Origin: an uncultured Clostridium sp.
Lineage (GTDB): Bacteria > Bacillota > Clostridia > Lachnospirales > Lachnospiraceae
DNA: 33,310 bases
Reading direction: 5' to 3'
Assembly: GCA_938036545.1 (NCBI GenBank)
Contig: CALHQJ010000122.1
Span: 1 to 33,310, forward strand
Positions 7,870-15,301 of this stretch are shown piece after piece. A program made the translations under genes and the position numbers. The notes under the pieces were generated by a model. The model was not told where the DNA came from. It did no database searches and saw only the letters and a list, made by a program, of their open reading frames with translations. Position 1 is the first letter of the stretch; every line of letters starts with the position of its first letter.

Positions 7870-7918
7870 AAACCGCAGGTCTGCGGATGCTTGTAAAAGC
7901 AGCGGGCCTGCGGTTTCT
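7870..7918 (+). terminator. Terminator after the cell-wall-repeat gene
   Basis: AAACCGCAGG (7870-7879) pairs with CCTGCGGTTT (7907-7916), with further pairing inside, and ends in TTTCTCT. The symmetric A/T flanks would allow weak function on the other strand too. Confidence 0.8.
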
Positions 7919-7947
7919 CTGTACGCTTATGCAGTACGTCGTTAGCG

Positions 7948-7961
7948 AATAAATGTTTATT
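7948..7961. promoter_or_regulatory. Candidate operator upstream of the KdgT-like gene
   Basis: The inverted repeat AATAAA-TG-TTTATT lies about 40 bases before the permease start. No convincing sigma-A promoter is seen in 7919-7999, so this dyad is the only notable element. Regulator unknown. Confidence 0.3.
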
Positions 7962-7999
7962 TGGCGGAATTGTTTATAAAAAGGAAAGGATGGGAAAAT

Positions 8000-8959
8000 A
8001 TGGAAGTGGGAAAGGCGGAAGGTGGAAGAATTCCGATTTTAAACTGGATTAAGAAGGTGCCAGGGGGGCTGCTTTTGGTGCCAATGGTGATCGTGGCAAT
8101 AATCAATACCTTTTGCCCCAATCTGGTAAAAATAGGAGGGGCTACAGAGTTTTTATTTACGAATACCTGTACCATGTATGTAGTGGGACTTATGCTGTTC
8201 TTTTCCGGAACTCAGTGCATGTTATCCCAGGTAAAGGAAATGGTAAAGATTGGCGGGCTGCTTTGCGTGATAAAAATCGGGATTATGGCCGCAGGCTGTA
8301 TTGTTGTTCAGAAGGTGTGCGGGCTGGATGGCTTTTGGGGGATTTCTCTGGTGACGTTTGTGGCTGTGCTTGCCAGTACCAACCCGGGGCTTTACATGGC
8401 TCTGACATCTGAAAATCCTACAGCGCTCAGTGTATTCAGTCTGCTAAATCTATTGGTAATGCCGGCGATACCGGTTATGGCTCTTAATCTTGCTTCCGGA
8501 TATGCTATGGATTGGAACAGTGTTATTTCTATATTAATACCATTTTTTATTGGAATGGTTTTGGGGAATCTGGATGATGAAATCCGGAAGATGTTTCAAA
8601 GCGGCTGTACCATTGTACTTCCTTTTATGGGATTTTGCCTGGGAGGAAGCATTAACCTGATTGCTGCTGTAAAGGCAGGTCTGGGCGGCCTGCTGTGCGC
8701 TGTACTGTTTTACGTCTTGACCTGGATTCCGTTGTACTGGGCGGAAAAGAGGATACTAAAACGGGAAGGACTGGTGGCAACGGCCATGAGCGCCATTGCC
8801 AGCTTTACAGCAACGGTTCCTGGGATTGCGGCAGCAGCCAATCCGGTATTTGAACCTTATGTGGAGACTGCAGTGGCCCAGATTGCCCTGGCATCGTTGA
8901 TCACCTGTCTGGTTACGCCTGTGCTGGTGGGAAGGATTGAAAGAAAGATACAGAAATAG
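8000..8959 (+). CDS. kdgT: 2-keto-3-deoxygluconate permease family transporter (KdgT-like)
   Basis: A 319-residue, very hydrophobic protein with about ten membrane segments, close to the length of known KdgT (about 327). The KDGT family carries 2-keto-3-deoxy-gluconate, a product of pectin and glycosaminoglycan breakdown, into the cell with protons. Family-like stretches are VPGGLLLVPM near residues 19-28, ASTNPGLYMAL in the middle and a C-terminal VPGIAAAANP. ATG at 8000 is chosen because AAGGA lies 9 bases upstream; a TTG 39 bases earlier lacks a site. No kdgK, kdgA, kduD or kduI is near, so the substrate rests on similarity only. Confidence 0.83.
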   Translation: MEVGKAEGGRIPILNWIKKVPGGLLLVPMVIVAIINTFCPNLVKIGGATEFLFTNTCTMYVVGLMLFFSGTQCMLSQVKEMVKIGGLLCVIKIGIMAAGCIVVQKVCGLDGFWGISLVTFVAVLASTNPGLYMALTSENPTALSVFSLLNLLVMPAIPVMALNLASGYAMDWNSVISILIPFFIGMVLGNLDDEIRKMFQSGCTIVLPFMGFCLGGSINLIAAVKAGLGGLLCAVLFYVLTWIPLYWAEKRILKREGLVATAMSAIASFTATVPGIAAAANPVFEPYVETAVAQIALASLITCLVTPVLVGRIERKIQK

Positions 8960-9101
8960 GAGGCGGAAACGCCTGTTGGGTTTGAGCATGGATTCAGCCA
9001 GAAAACCGCTTATGAAAACAGGTTTTCAACGCATTTTCCTGTCTGAGTCTTCGCATGGCTCAACTGTTACAAATTTTTGTATACAAATTTTAAAAAAGTG
9101 C
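8960..9101. other. Intergenic stretch between kdgT and the S10 promoter
   Basis: No gene is supported here. It holds a 5-bp GAAA-loop hairpin right after kdgT (8961-8974), a GAAAACC/GGTTTTC dyad (9001-9007/9021-9027), and a perfect 12-base palindrome TTTGTATACAAA (9076-9087) inside two direct copies of ACAAATTT (9070-9077, 9084-9091). The AT-rich block ends just upstream of the S10 -35 box and could be an UP element or an operator. No clear terminator for kdgT. Confidence 0.5.
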
Positions 9102-9130
9102 TTGCATTTTGGCGGAATCTGTGTTATCCT
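9102..9130 (+). promoter_or_regulatory. Main promoter of the S10-spc-alpha superoperon
   Basis: TTGCAT (9102-9107), a 17-base spacer and TATCCT (9125-9130) with TGT in front (extended -10). The start would be near 9137, 232 bases before rpsJ. The same TTGCAT plus extended -10 design recurs at 21837. Confidence 0.75.
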
Positions 9131-9136
9131 GAAAAA

Positions 9137-9368
9137 GCTGTGGCATGATAGCTGTGAAGCGTGAGGTTGCTGCCCATATGAGGCGGGTTTTCCGTGGAGC
9201 GAATGTCAAGTTAGAAAACTGGCGACAAGTCACTGTACCAATTGAACATCTGCAACAGAAATGAAAGGCAGCATGAGTGTGAGTCTTGAGAGGACACACA
9301 CGGAAACGTGTACAGTCACCGCTTGTCGTACTTAGAAGTAAAAGTGCGAAAAGGAGGCGACTTTTTTT
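9137..9368 (+). promoter_or_regulatory. Structured 5' leader of the S10 operon
   Basis: About 230 untranslated bases that fold. CGACAAG (9223-9229) can pair with CTTGTCG (9322-9328), and further in TGTAC (9234-9238) with GTACA (9310-9314), enclosing some 70 bases. Inside is ACACG-GAAA-CGTGT (9298-9311), a tetraloop hairpin that overlaps the inner pairing, so the two are mutually exclusive. In Escherichia coli the S10 leader is controlled by L4, which is encoded third here; whether this leader binds L4 is inference. The rpsJ binding site AAGGAGG is at 9351-9357. Confidence 0.6.
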
Positions 9369-9686
9369 ATGGCAAGTCAAGTAATGAGAATCACATTGAA
9401 GGCTTACGATCATCAGTTAGTTGATCAGTCAGCAGGAAAAATTATCGACACTGTAAAAAAGACAGGATCTAAGGTGAGCGGACCGGTGCCGCTGCCAACT
9501 AAGAAGGAAGTAGTTACCATCTTACGTGCAGTACACAAGTACAAAGATTCCAGAGAGCAGTTCGAGCAGAGAACCCACAAGAGACTGATTGACATCATCA
9601 CTCCAAGCCAGAAAACTGTGGATGCATTATCCAGACTGGAAATGCCTGCTGGTGTCTACATTGACATCAAGATGAAAAACAAATAA
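9369..9686 (+). CDS. rpsJ: 30S ribosomal protein S10
   Basis: 105 residues, a couple longer than usual because of an N-terminal MASQ. S10 (uS10) sits in the head of the small subunit, and as NusE it also joins NusB in antitermination. Recognised by RITLKAYDH (7-15), the conserved GPVPLPTKK segment (38-46) and THKRLIDI. First gene of the superoperon; AAGGAGG precedes the ATG by 11 bases. Confidence 0.97.
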   Translation: MASQVMRITLKAYDHQLVDQSAGKIIDTVKKTGSKVSGPVPLPTKKEVVTILRAVHKYKDSREQFEQRTHKRLIDIITPSQKTVDALSRLEMPAGVYIDIKMKNK

Positions 9687-9736
9687 TTAAGGAAATATCC
9701 TGAAGGGTTTAGATAGATTCTGGACTGTTCTAGGAT

Positions 9737-9752
9737 GAGCGCCCAGGCGCTC
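9737..9752 (+). other. Short hairpin in the rpsJ-rplC spacer
   Basis: GAGCGC-CCAG-GCGCTC, a perfect 6-bp GC-rich stem in the 96-base gap, about 30 bases before the rplC start. There is no T tract, so it is not a terminator. Confidence 0.5.
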
Positions 9753-9782
9753 CGCTGTAGAAAAGAAACAGGAGGTAAGAAA

Positions 9783-10418
9783 ATGAAGAAAGCGATTTTA
9801 GCAACCAAAGTCGGAATGACTCAGATCTTCAACGAAGACGGCGTGTTGATTCCGGTAACTGTTCTTCAGGCAGGTCCCTGCGTAGTAACTCAGGTTAAGA
9901 CCGAGGAGAACGATGGTTACAAAGCAGTACAGGTTGGTTTTGTTGACAAGAGAGAAAAACTGGTTAACAAGCCGGTAAAGGGCCACTTTGATAAGGCCGG
10001 CGTATCCTACAAGAGATACGTAAGAGAATTTAGATTAGACAACGCTGAAGAGTACTCTGTAAAAGATGAAATCAAGGCAGACGTATTCGCAGCAGGCGAT
10101 AAGGTAGATGCAACCGCTATTTCCAAAGGCAAAGGTTTCCAGGGCGCAATCAAGAGACATGGCCAGCACAGAGGACCTATGGCTCATGGTTCCAAGTTCC
10201 ATCGTCATCAGGGTTCCAATGGTTCCGCAACAACTCCAGGCCGCGTATTCAAGGGTAAAGGAATGCCAGGTCACATGGGTAATGTGAAGGTAACTGTTCA
10301 GAATCTTGAGATTGTCCGCGTAGATGCAGAGAACAACCTGATTTTGGTTAAGGGTTCTGTACCGGGACCAAAGAAGTCCTTAGTAACCGTTAAGGAAACC
10401 GTAAAGGCTTCCAAGTAA
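9783..10418 (+). CDS. rplC: 50S ribosomal protein L3
   Basis: 211 residues (uL3), standard size. It binds the 3' part of 23S rRNA early in assembly and sends a loop towards the peptidyl transferase centre. Recognised by KVGMTQIF (9-16) and the loop region with RHGQHRGPMAHGSKFHRHQ (about residues 122-140); the Gln in RHGQ corresponds to the one methylated by PrmB in some bacteria. The ATG at 9783 follows AGGAGGTAAGAAA; an in-frame upstream ATG at 9735 lies within a hairpin and lacks a site. Confidence 0.97.
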   Translation: MKKAILATKVGMTQIFNEDGVLIPVTVLQAGPCVVTQVKTEENDGYKAVQVGFVDKREKLVNKPVKGHFDKAGVSYKRYVREFRLDNAEEYSVKDEIKADVFAAGDKVDATAISKGKGFQGAIKRHGQHRGPMAHGSKFHRHQGSNGSATTPGRVFKGKGMPGHMGNVKVTVQNLEIVRVDAENNLILVKGSVPGPKKSLVTVKETVKASK

Positions 10419-10448
10419 GCTTTTGCATAGGAAAGGAGGAACACACAA

Positions 10449-11069
10449 ATGGCAAATGTAGCTGTTTACAATATGGAAGGTAATGAAGTTGGCACCTTAG
10501 AGTTAAACGACGCTGTGTTTGGTGTAGAGGTAAATGAACACCTGGTACACATGGCAGTAGTAAGCCAGCTTGCAAATAAACGTCAGGGCACTCAGAAAGC
10601 AAAGACCCGCTCCGAAGTTTCCGGCGGCGGAAGAAAGCCTTGGAGACAGAAAGGAACCGGTCATGCAAGACAGGGTTCAACCAGATCACCTCAGTGGACC
10701 GGCGGCGGCGTAGTATTCGCTCCAGTACCAAGAGATTACACCATCAGACTGAACAAGAAGGAAAAGAGAGCAGCTTTAAAGTGTGCTTTAACCAGCAGAG
10801 TAAACGACAACAAGTTCGTTGTTGTAGACGAGTTAAAGTTTGATGCAATTAAGACCAAGAACTTCGTAAACGTTTTAAATAACTTAAAGGTTAACAAAGC
10901 TCTGGTTGTTCTGGATTCTAACGATCAGAACGTAGTTCTGTCCGCTAGAAACGTAGAAAATGTTAAGACCACTCAGGTTAACACCATTAACGTATTTGAT
11001 ATTCTTAAATACAACACCGTTGTTGCTACCAAGGCAGCAGTTGCAGCAATCGAGGAGGTGTATGCATAA
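10449..11069 (+). CDS. rplD: 50S ribosomal protein L4
   Basis: 206 residues (uL4). It binds domain I of 23S rRNA; the extended loop (about residues 44-95, with WRQKGTGHARQG and TGGGVVFAP) lines the exit tunnel, where macrolide-resistance changes occur in other species; this loop looks wild type. L4 is the classical autoregulator of the S10 operon in gammaproteobacteria. The stop overlaps the rplW start by one base, so the two are translationally coupled. Confidence 0.97.
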   Translation: MANVAVYNMEGNEVGTLELNDAVFGVEVNEHLVHMAVVSQLANKRQGTQKAKTRSEVSGGGRKPWRQKGTGHARQGSTRSPQWTGGGVVFAPVPRDYTIRLNKKEKRAALKCALTSRVNDNKFVVVDELKFDAIKTKNFVNVLNNLKVNKALVVLDSNDQNVVLSARNVENVKTTQVNTINVFDILKYNTVVATKAAVAAIEEVYA

Positions 11070-11368
11070 TGGCAGATATTAGATATTATGATGTCATCCT
11101 CAAACCGGTTATTACCGAAAAGAGCATGAACGCTATGGCAGAAAAGAAGTATACCTTTATGGTACACGCTGATGCCAACAAGGCTATGATTAAAGAAGCT
11201 GTTGAGAAGATGTTCCCAGGAACCAAGGTTGAGAAGGTAAACACCATCAACATCGACGGCAAGGCAAAGAGAAGAGGAATGGTGGTTGGTAAGACTGCTC
11301 AGTCCAAGAAAGCAATCGTTAAGCTGACCGCTGACAGCAAGGACATCGAGATTTTCGAGGGTCTGTAA
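11069..11368 (+). CDS. rplW: 50S ribosomal protein L23
   Basis: 99 residues (uL23). It sits at the tunnel exit and is the docking site for trigger factor and SRP. Recognised by KPVITEKSM near the N-terminus and the basic GKAKRRG segment. Its ATG shares a base with the rplD stop; the binding site GAGGAGGTG lies inside the end of rplD. Confidence 0.96.
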   Translation: MADIRYYDVILKPVITEKSMNAMAEKKYTFMVHADANKAMIKEAVEKMFPGTKVEKVNTINIDGKAKRRGMVVGKTAQSKKAIVKLTADSKDIEIFEGL

Positions 11369-11429
11369 GAAACAGCAAATATACGATGAACACTATATCG
11401 TGATAAATTAGTTAAAGGAGTAAAATGTC

Positions 11430-12275
11430 ATGGGAATTAGAAAGTATACAGCATATACACCTTCCAGAAGACATATGACCAGCTCTGATTTCTCTGAAAT
11501 CACCAAGACAACTCCAGAGAAATCCTTAGTAGTATCTTTAAAGAAGAACGCTGGCCGCAATAATCAGGGTAAAATCACCGTAAGACATCACGGTGGCGGA
11601 AATAGAAAGAAATATAGAATTATCGACTTCAAGAGAAATTCCAAAGATGGAATTCCGGCAACTGTTATTGGTATCGAATACGATCCAAACAGAAGCGCAA
11701 ACATCGCTTTAATCTGCTATGCAGATGGTACCAAGTCCTACATCTTAGCTCCAGCTGGTTTAACCAACGGCATGAAGGTTATGAGCGGCGAGCAGGCTGA
11801 GGCAAAGGTTGGTAACTGCCTTCCTTTAAGTGCTATTCCGGTTGGTACTCAGATTCACAACATTGAGCTGTATCCTGGAAAGGGCGGCCAGCTGGTTCGT
11901 TCCGCAGGTAACTCTGCTCAGTTAATGGCAAAAGAAGGCAAGTACGCAACATTACGTCTTCCCTCCGGTGAAATGAGAATGGTTCCGATTATCTGCCGCG
12001 CTACTATCGGTGTTGTAGGTAATGGCGAACACGCTCTGATTAACATTGGTAAAGCTGGTAGAAAGCGTCACATGGGCATCCGTCCTACTGTTCGTGGTTC
12101 CGTTATGAACCCTAATGACCATCCACACGGTGGTGGTGAAGGTAAGACCGGTATCGGCCGTCCAGGTCCAAGCACTCCATGGGGCAAACCTGCTCTTGGC
12201 TTGAAGACCAGAAAGAAAAACAAGCAGTCTAATAAGTTAATCGTAAGAAGACGCGATGGAAAAACCATCAAATAA
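11430..12275 (+). CDS. rplB: 50S ribosomal protein L2
   Basis: 281 residues (uL2), slightly longer than the usual 273-277. It binds 23S rRNA near the peptidyl transferase centre and helps join the subunits. The NPNDHPHGGGEG motif (227-238), including the functional histidines, and the basic tail are intact. The 61-base spacer before it has only a weak dyad (ACGAT/ATCGT, 11383-11401). AAAGGAG precedes the ATG. Confidence 0.97.
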   Translation: MGIRKYTAYTPSRRHMTSSDFSEITKTTPEKSLVVSLKKNAGRNNQGKITVRHHGGGNRKKYRIIDFKRNSKDGIPATVIGIEYDPNRSANIALICYADGTKSYILAPAGLTNGMKVMSGEQAEAKVGNCLPLSAIPVGTQIHNIELYPGKGGQLVRSAGNSAQLMAKEGKYATLRLPSGEMRMVPIICRATIGVVGNGEHALINIGKAGRKRHMGIRPTVRGSVMNPNDHPHGGGEGKTGIGRPGPSTPWGKPALGLKTRKKNKQSNKLIVRRRDGKTIK

Positions 12276-12292
12276 TTGAAGGAGGTTAGAAC

Positions 12293-12574
12293 ATGTCTCG
12301 CTCACTGAAAAAAGGACCATTCGCAGACGCGCATTTATTGAAGAAGGTAGAAGCGATGAACGCATCCGGACAGAAGCAGGTTATTAAGACCTGGTCCCGC
12401 CGTTCTACCATCTTCCCGATTATGGTTGGTCACACAATTGCAGTACACGATGGAAGAAAGCATGTTCCGGTATATGTTACCGAGGATATGGTTGGTCATA
12501 AATTAGGCGAATTCGTTGCCACAAGAACTTACAAAGGACATGGCAAAGACGAGAAGAAGTCTGGCGTTCGCTAA
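12293..12574 (+). CDS. rpsS: 30S ribosomal protein S19
   Basis: 93 residues (uS19), normal size. It lies in the head of the small subunit with S13, near the A-site finger contact. Begins MSRSLKKGPF and holds the typical KTWSRRSTIFP and GHKLGEF segments. AAGGAGG is 7 bases before the ATG; 17 bases after rplB. Confidence 0.97.
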   Translation: MSRSLKKGPFADAHLLKKVEAMNASGQKQVIKTWSRRSTIFPIMVGHTIAVHDGRKHVPVYVTEDMVGHKLGEFVATRTYKGHGKDEKKSGVR

Positions 12575-12605
12575 TCGAGAAGATCTGAAAGGAGGTTTTT
12601 AAGTC

Positions 12606-12992
12606 ATGGCAAAAGGACATAGATCCCAAATTAAGAGAGAAAGAAATGCTCAGAAAGATACCAGACCAAGCGCAACATTATCTTACGCTCGCGTATCTGT
12701 TCAGAAAGCATGCTTCGTATTAGATGCCATCAGAGGCAAAGATGTGCAGACTGCACTTGGTATTGTATCCTACAATCCCAGATATGCTTCTAGTTTAATA
12801 AAGAAACTGTTAGAATCAGCAATTGCTAATGCTGAGAACAACAACGGAATGAACGTTGAGAACCTGTATGTAGAGGAATGTTACGCAAACCAGGCTCCTA
12901 CAATGAAGAGAATTCATCCAAGAGCACAGGGCCGCGCTTACAGAATCGAAAAGAGAAACAGCCACATTACCGTTGTGCTGAATGAAAGATAA
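12606..12992 (+). CDS. rplV: 50S ribosomal protein L22
   Basis: 128 residues (uL22), longer than the 110 of E. coli because of a basic N-terminal extension of about 17 residues (MAKGHRSQIKRER), a form common in clostridia. The long beta-hairpin reaching the exit tunnel is intact (PRAQGRAYRIEKRNSHIT). AAAGGAGG upstream; 31 bases after rpsS. Confidence 0.97.
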   Translation: MAKGHRSQIKRERNAQKDTRPSATLSYARVSVQKACFVLDAIRGKDVQTALGIVSYNPRYASSLIKKLLESAIANAENNNGMNVENLYVEECYANQAPTMKRIHPRAQGRAYRIEKRNSHITVVLNER

Positions 12993-13003
12993 GGAGGCAA
13001 ATC

Positions 13004-13660
13004 ATGGGACAGAAAGTTAATCCGCACGGCCTTAGAGTCGGCGTAATTAAAGACTGGGATTCCAAATGGTACGCAGAAGCTGATTTTGCTGATTGCCTTG
13101 TTGAGGACCACAAAATCAGAGTATTTCTGAAAAAGAAGCTGTACAGCGCAGGTATCTCCAAAGTTGAGATTGAGCGCGCTTCTGATAGAGTTAAAATCAT
13201 TATCTACACCGCTAAGCCAGGTGTTGTTATCGGCAAGGGCGGCGCTGAGATTGAGAAATTAAAAGCTGAGGTTCAGAAGATGACCTCCAAGAAAGTCTTC
13301 ATCGACATCAAGGAAGTTAAGAGACCGGACCGCGACGCACAGTTAGTTGCTGAGTCTATTGCACAGCAGTTAGAGAACCGTGTTTCCTTCCGTCGTGCTA
13401 TGAAGTCCACTATGTCCAGATCCATGAAGGCTGGCGTTAAGGGCATCAAGGCAGCTTGCGCAGGACGTCTGGGCGGCGCTGATATGGCACGTACCGAGTT
13501 CTACAGCGAAGGTACTATTCCGCTGCAGACATTAAGAGCAGATATTGACTATGGATTCGCAGAAGCAGATACCACTTACGGCAAGGTTGGCGTTAAGGTT
13601 TGGATCTACAAAGGCGAAGTCCTTCCAACTAAGGGCAACAAGGAAGGGAGCGATAAATAA
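13004..13660 (+). CDS. rpsC: 30S ribosomal protein S3
   Basis: 218 residues (uS3). It forms part of the mRNA entry channel. The KH domain RNA-binding loop GKGG is at 77-80, followed by the C-terminal domain with the MSRSMKAGVKGIK segment. AAGGAGG upstream. The stop TAA overlaps the rplP ATG by one base. Confidence 0.97.
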   Translation: MGQKVNPHGLRVGVIKDWDSKWYAEADFADCLVEDHKIRVFLKKKLYSAGISKVEIERASDRVKIIIYTAKPGVVIGKGGAEIEKLKAEVQKMTSKKVFIDIKEVKRPDRDAQLVAESIAQQLENRVSFRRAMKSTMSRSMKAGVKGIKAACAGRLGGADMARTEFYSEGTIPLQTLRADIDYGFAEADTTYGKVGVKVWIYKGEVLPTKGNKEGSDK

Positions 13661-14097
13661 TGTTAATGCCAAAGAGAGTAAAACGTCGTAAGCAGTTCCG
13701 TGGCTCCATGTCCGGAAAAGCATTAAGAGGCAATACCATCTCCAATGGTGAGTATGGTCTGGTTGCTACTGAGCCATGCTGGATTAAATCCAACCAGATT
13801 GAGGCAGCCCGTATTGCCATGACCCGTTACATTAAGCGTGGCGGTAAAGTTTGGATTAAGATTTTCCCAGATAAGCCTGTAACTGCAAAGCCAGCTGAAA
13901 CCCGTATGGGTTCCGGTAAAGGTTCCGTAGAATACTGGGTAGCAGTAGTAAAACCTGGTCGTGTTATGTTCGAGATTGCTGGTGTTCCAGAGGAAGTTGC
14001 TCGTGAAGCACTGCGTCTTGCTATGCACAAGTTACCCTGCAAGTGTAAGATCGTTGCGAAAGCAGATTTAGAAGGCGGTGATAACAGTGAAAAGTAA
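13660..14097 (+). CDS. rplP: 50S ribosomal protein L16
   Basis: 145 residues (uL16). It supports the A-site tRNA and is needed for late large-subunit assembly. Starts MLMPKRVKRRKQFRG, the standard N-terminus, so the overlapping ATG at 13660 is kept. The end overlaps rpmC by 11 bases. Confidence 0.97.
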   Translation: MLMPKRVKRRKQFRGSMSGKALRGNTISNGEYGLVATEPCWIKSNQIEAARIAMTRYIKRGGKVWIKIFPDKPVTAKPAETRMGSGKGSVEYWVAVVKPGRVMFEIAGVPEEVAREALRLAMHKLPCKCKIVAKADLEGGDNSEK

Positions 14098-14290
14098 TAA
14101 GTATGTAGAGAGTTTAAATGCGAAGACCGCAGCAGAGTTAAACGAGGAATTAGTTGCTGCTAAGAAAGAACTGTTCAATTTAAGATTCCAGAATGCAACC
14201 AATCAGTTAGATAACACCAGCAGAATCAAAGAGGTTCGCAAGAACATCGCGCGTATTCAGACTGTTATCACTGCTAAGGCTGCTCACTAA
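14087..14290 (+). CDS. rpmC: 50S ribosomal protein L29
   Basis: 67 residues (uL29), two long helices near the tunnel exit beside L23. The chosen start is GTG at 14087, since AAGGCGGTGAT (14072-14082) inside the end of rplP is an almost complete anti-16S match; a GTG at 14078 lies inside that match and cannot be used. L29 is recognised by the LFNLRFQ and IARIQT segments. It overlaps rplP by 11 bases, suggesting coupled translation. Confidence 0.94.
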   Translation: MKSNKYVESLNAKTAAELNEELVAAKKELFNLRFQNATNQLDNTSRIKEVRKNIARIQTVITAKAAH

Positions 14291-14313
14291 GTGCAGAAAG
14301 GAGCATAATTACC

Positions 14314-14568
14314 GTGGAAAGAAATCTTAGAAAAGTGCGTACCGGTAAAGTCGTAAGCAATAAGATGGACAAGACCATTGTGGTTGCTATCGAGAACCAT
14401 GTAAAGCATCCTGTAATCGGTAAGATTGTTAAGAGAACTTATAAATTAAAGGCACACGATGAGAATAACGAGTGCAATATTGGTGATACCGTTCGTGTAA
14501 TGGAAACAAGACCGTTGTCCAAGGACAAGAGATGGAGACTTGTAGAGATTATCGAAAAGGCAAGATGA
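14314..14568 (+). CDS. rpsQ: 30S ribosomal protein S17
   Basis: 84 residues (uS17), an OB-fold primary binder of 16S rRNA. The start is GTG at 14314 after AAAGGAG; the N-terminus MERNLRKVRTGKVVSNKMDK is typical and no ATG is available. The family stretch MDKTIVVAI and the C-terminal SKDKRWRLVEI are intact. Confidence 0.96.
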   Translation: MERNLRKVRTGKVVSNKMDKTIVVAIENHVKHPVIGKIVKRTYKLKAHDENNECNIGDTVRVMETRPLSKDKRWRLVEIIEKAR

Positions 14569-14588
14569 TAAGGAAGGAGTAATCAGGC

Positions 14589-14957
14589 ATGATTCAGCAG
14601 GAAACCAGACTTAAGGTTGCCGACAATACTGGTGCAAAGGAACTCCTGTGCATCCGCGTTATGGGCGGTTCAACCAGAAGATATGCAAATATCGGTGATG
14701 TCATCGTTGCTTCTGTTAAAGATGCAACACCAGGCGGTGTTGTAAAGAAGGGCGATGTTGTTAAGGCTGTAGTAGTTCGTTCTGTAAAGGGCGCTCGTCG
14801 TAAAGACGGTTCTTACATCAAGTTTGATGAGAACGCAGCAGTTATTATCAAGGACGATAAGACTCCAAAAGGAACCCGTATTTTTGGACCGGTAGCAAGA
14901 GAACTTCGTGAGAAGCAGTTTATGAAGATCGTTTCTCTGGCTCCGGAAGTATTATAA
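14589..14957 (+). CDS. rplN: 50S ribosomal protein L14
   Basis: 122 residues (uL14), standard length. It makes intersubunit contact with 16S rRNA and is the docking site of the silencing factor RsfS in many bacteria. Starts MIQQETRLKVADNTGAKE and ends FMKIVSLAPEVL, both diagnostic. GGAAGGAG upstream; the one ATG start among the non-ATG starts of rpmC, rpsQ, rplX and rplE. Confidence 0.97.
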   Translation: MIQQETRLKVADNTGAKELLCIRVMGGSTRRYANIGDVIVASVKDATPGGVVKKGDVVKAVVVRSVKGARRKDGSYIKFDENAAVIIKDDKTPKGTRIFGPVARELREKQFMKIVSLAPEVL

Positions 14958-14972
14958 GGGGAGGTGTCCACA

Positions 14973-15278
14973 GTGAACAAGATCAAAAAAGATGATTTAG
15001 TAAAAGTTATTGCTGGTAAAGACAACGGCAAAGAGGGTAAGGTACTCCACGTGGATACCAAGAAGAACAAAGTAGTAGTAGAAGGCTGCAACATGGTAAC
15101 AAAGCATACCAAGCCAAACGCTGCTAATCCAAACGGCGGTATCGTAAATCACGAAGCTGCTATGGATATTTCCAATGTTATGCTGGTAGTTGACGGAAAG
15201 GCAACCAGAGTTGGCTTCACCGTAAAAGACGGCAAGAAGGTTCGTGTTGCTAAGGCAACCGGCAAAGTAATCGAGTAA
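14973..15278 (+). CDS. rplX: 50S ribosomal protein L24
   Basis: 101 residues (uL24) if started at GTG 14973. The binding site AAGGGGAGGTG (14957-14966) would overlap the other in-frame GTG at 14964, so the downstream start is preferred. The KOW motif lies at VKVIAGKDNGKEGKV (10-24). L24 starts assembly of the large subunit by binding the 5' end of 23S rRNA. Confidence 0.93.
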   Translation: MNKIKKDDLVKVIAGKDNGKEGKVLHVDTKKNKVVVEGCNMVTKHTKPNAANPNGGIVNHEAAMDISNVMLVVDGKATRVGFTVKDGKKVRVAKATGKVIE

Positions 15279-15301
15279 TTACAGAGAGGAGGAACATCAA
15301 A

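Noticed and set aside
8961..8974. AGGCG-GAAA-CGCCT hairpin after kdgT as a terminator
   Set aside because: Only 5 bp and no T tract follows.
9001..9027. GAAAACC/GGTTTTC dyad as a terminator or operator
   Set aside because: AT-rich 7-bp stem with a 13-base loop and no T tract; chance is likely.
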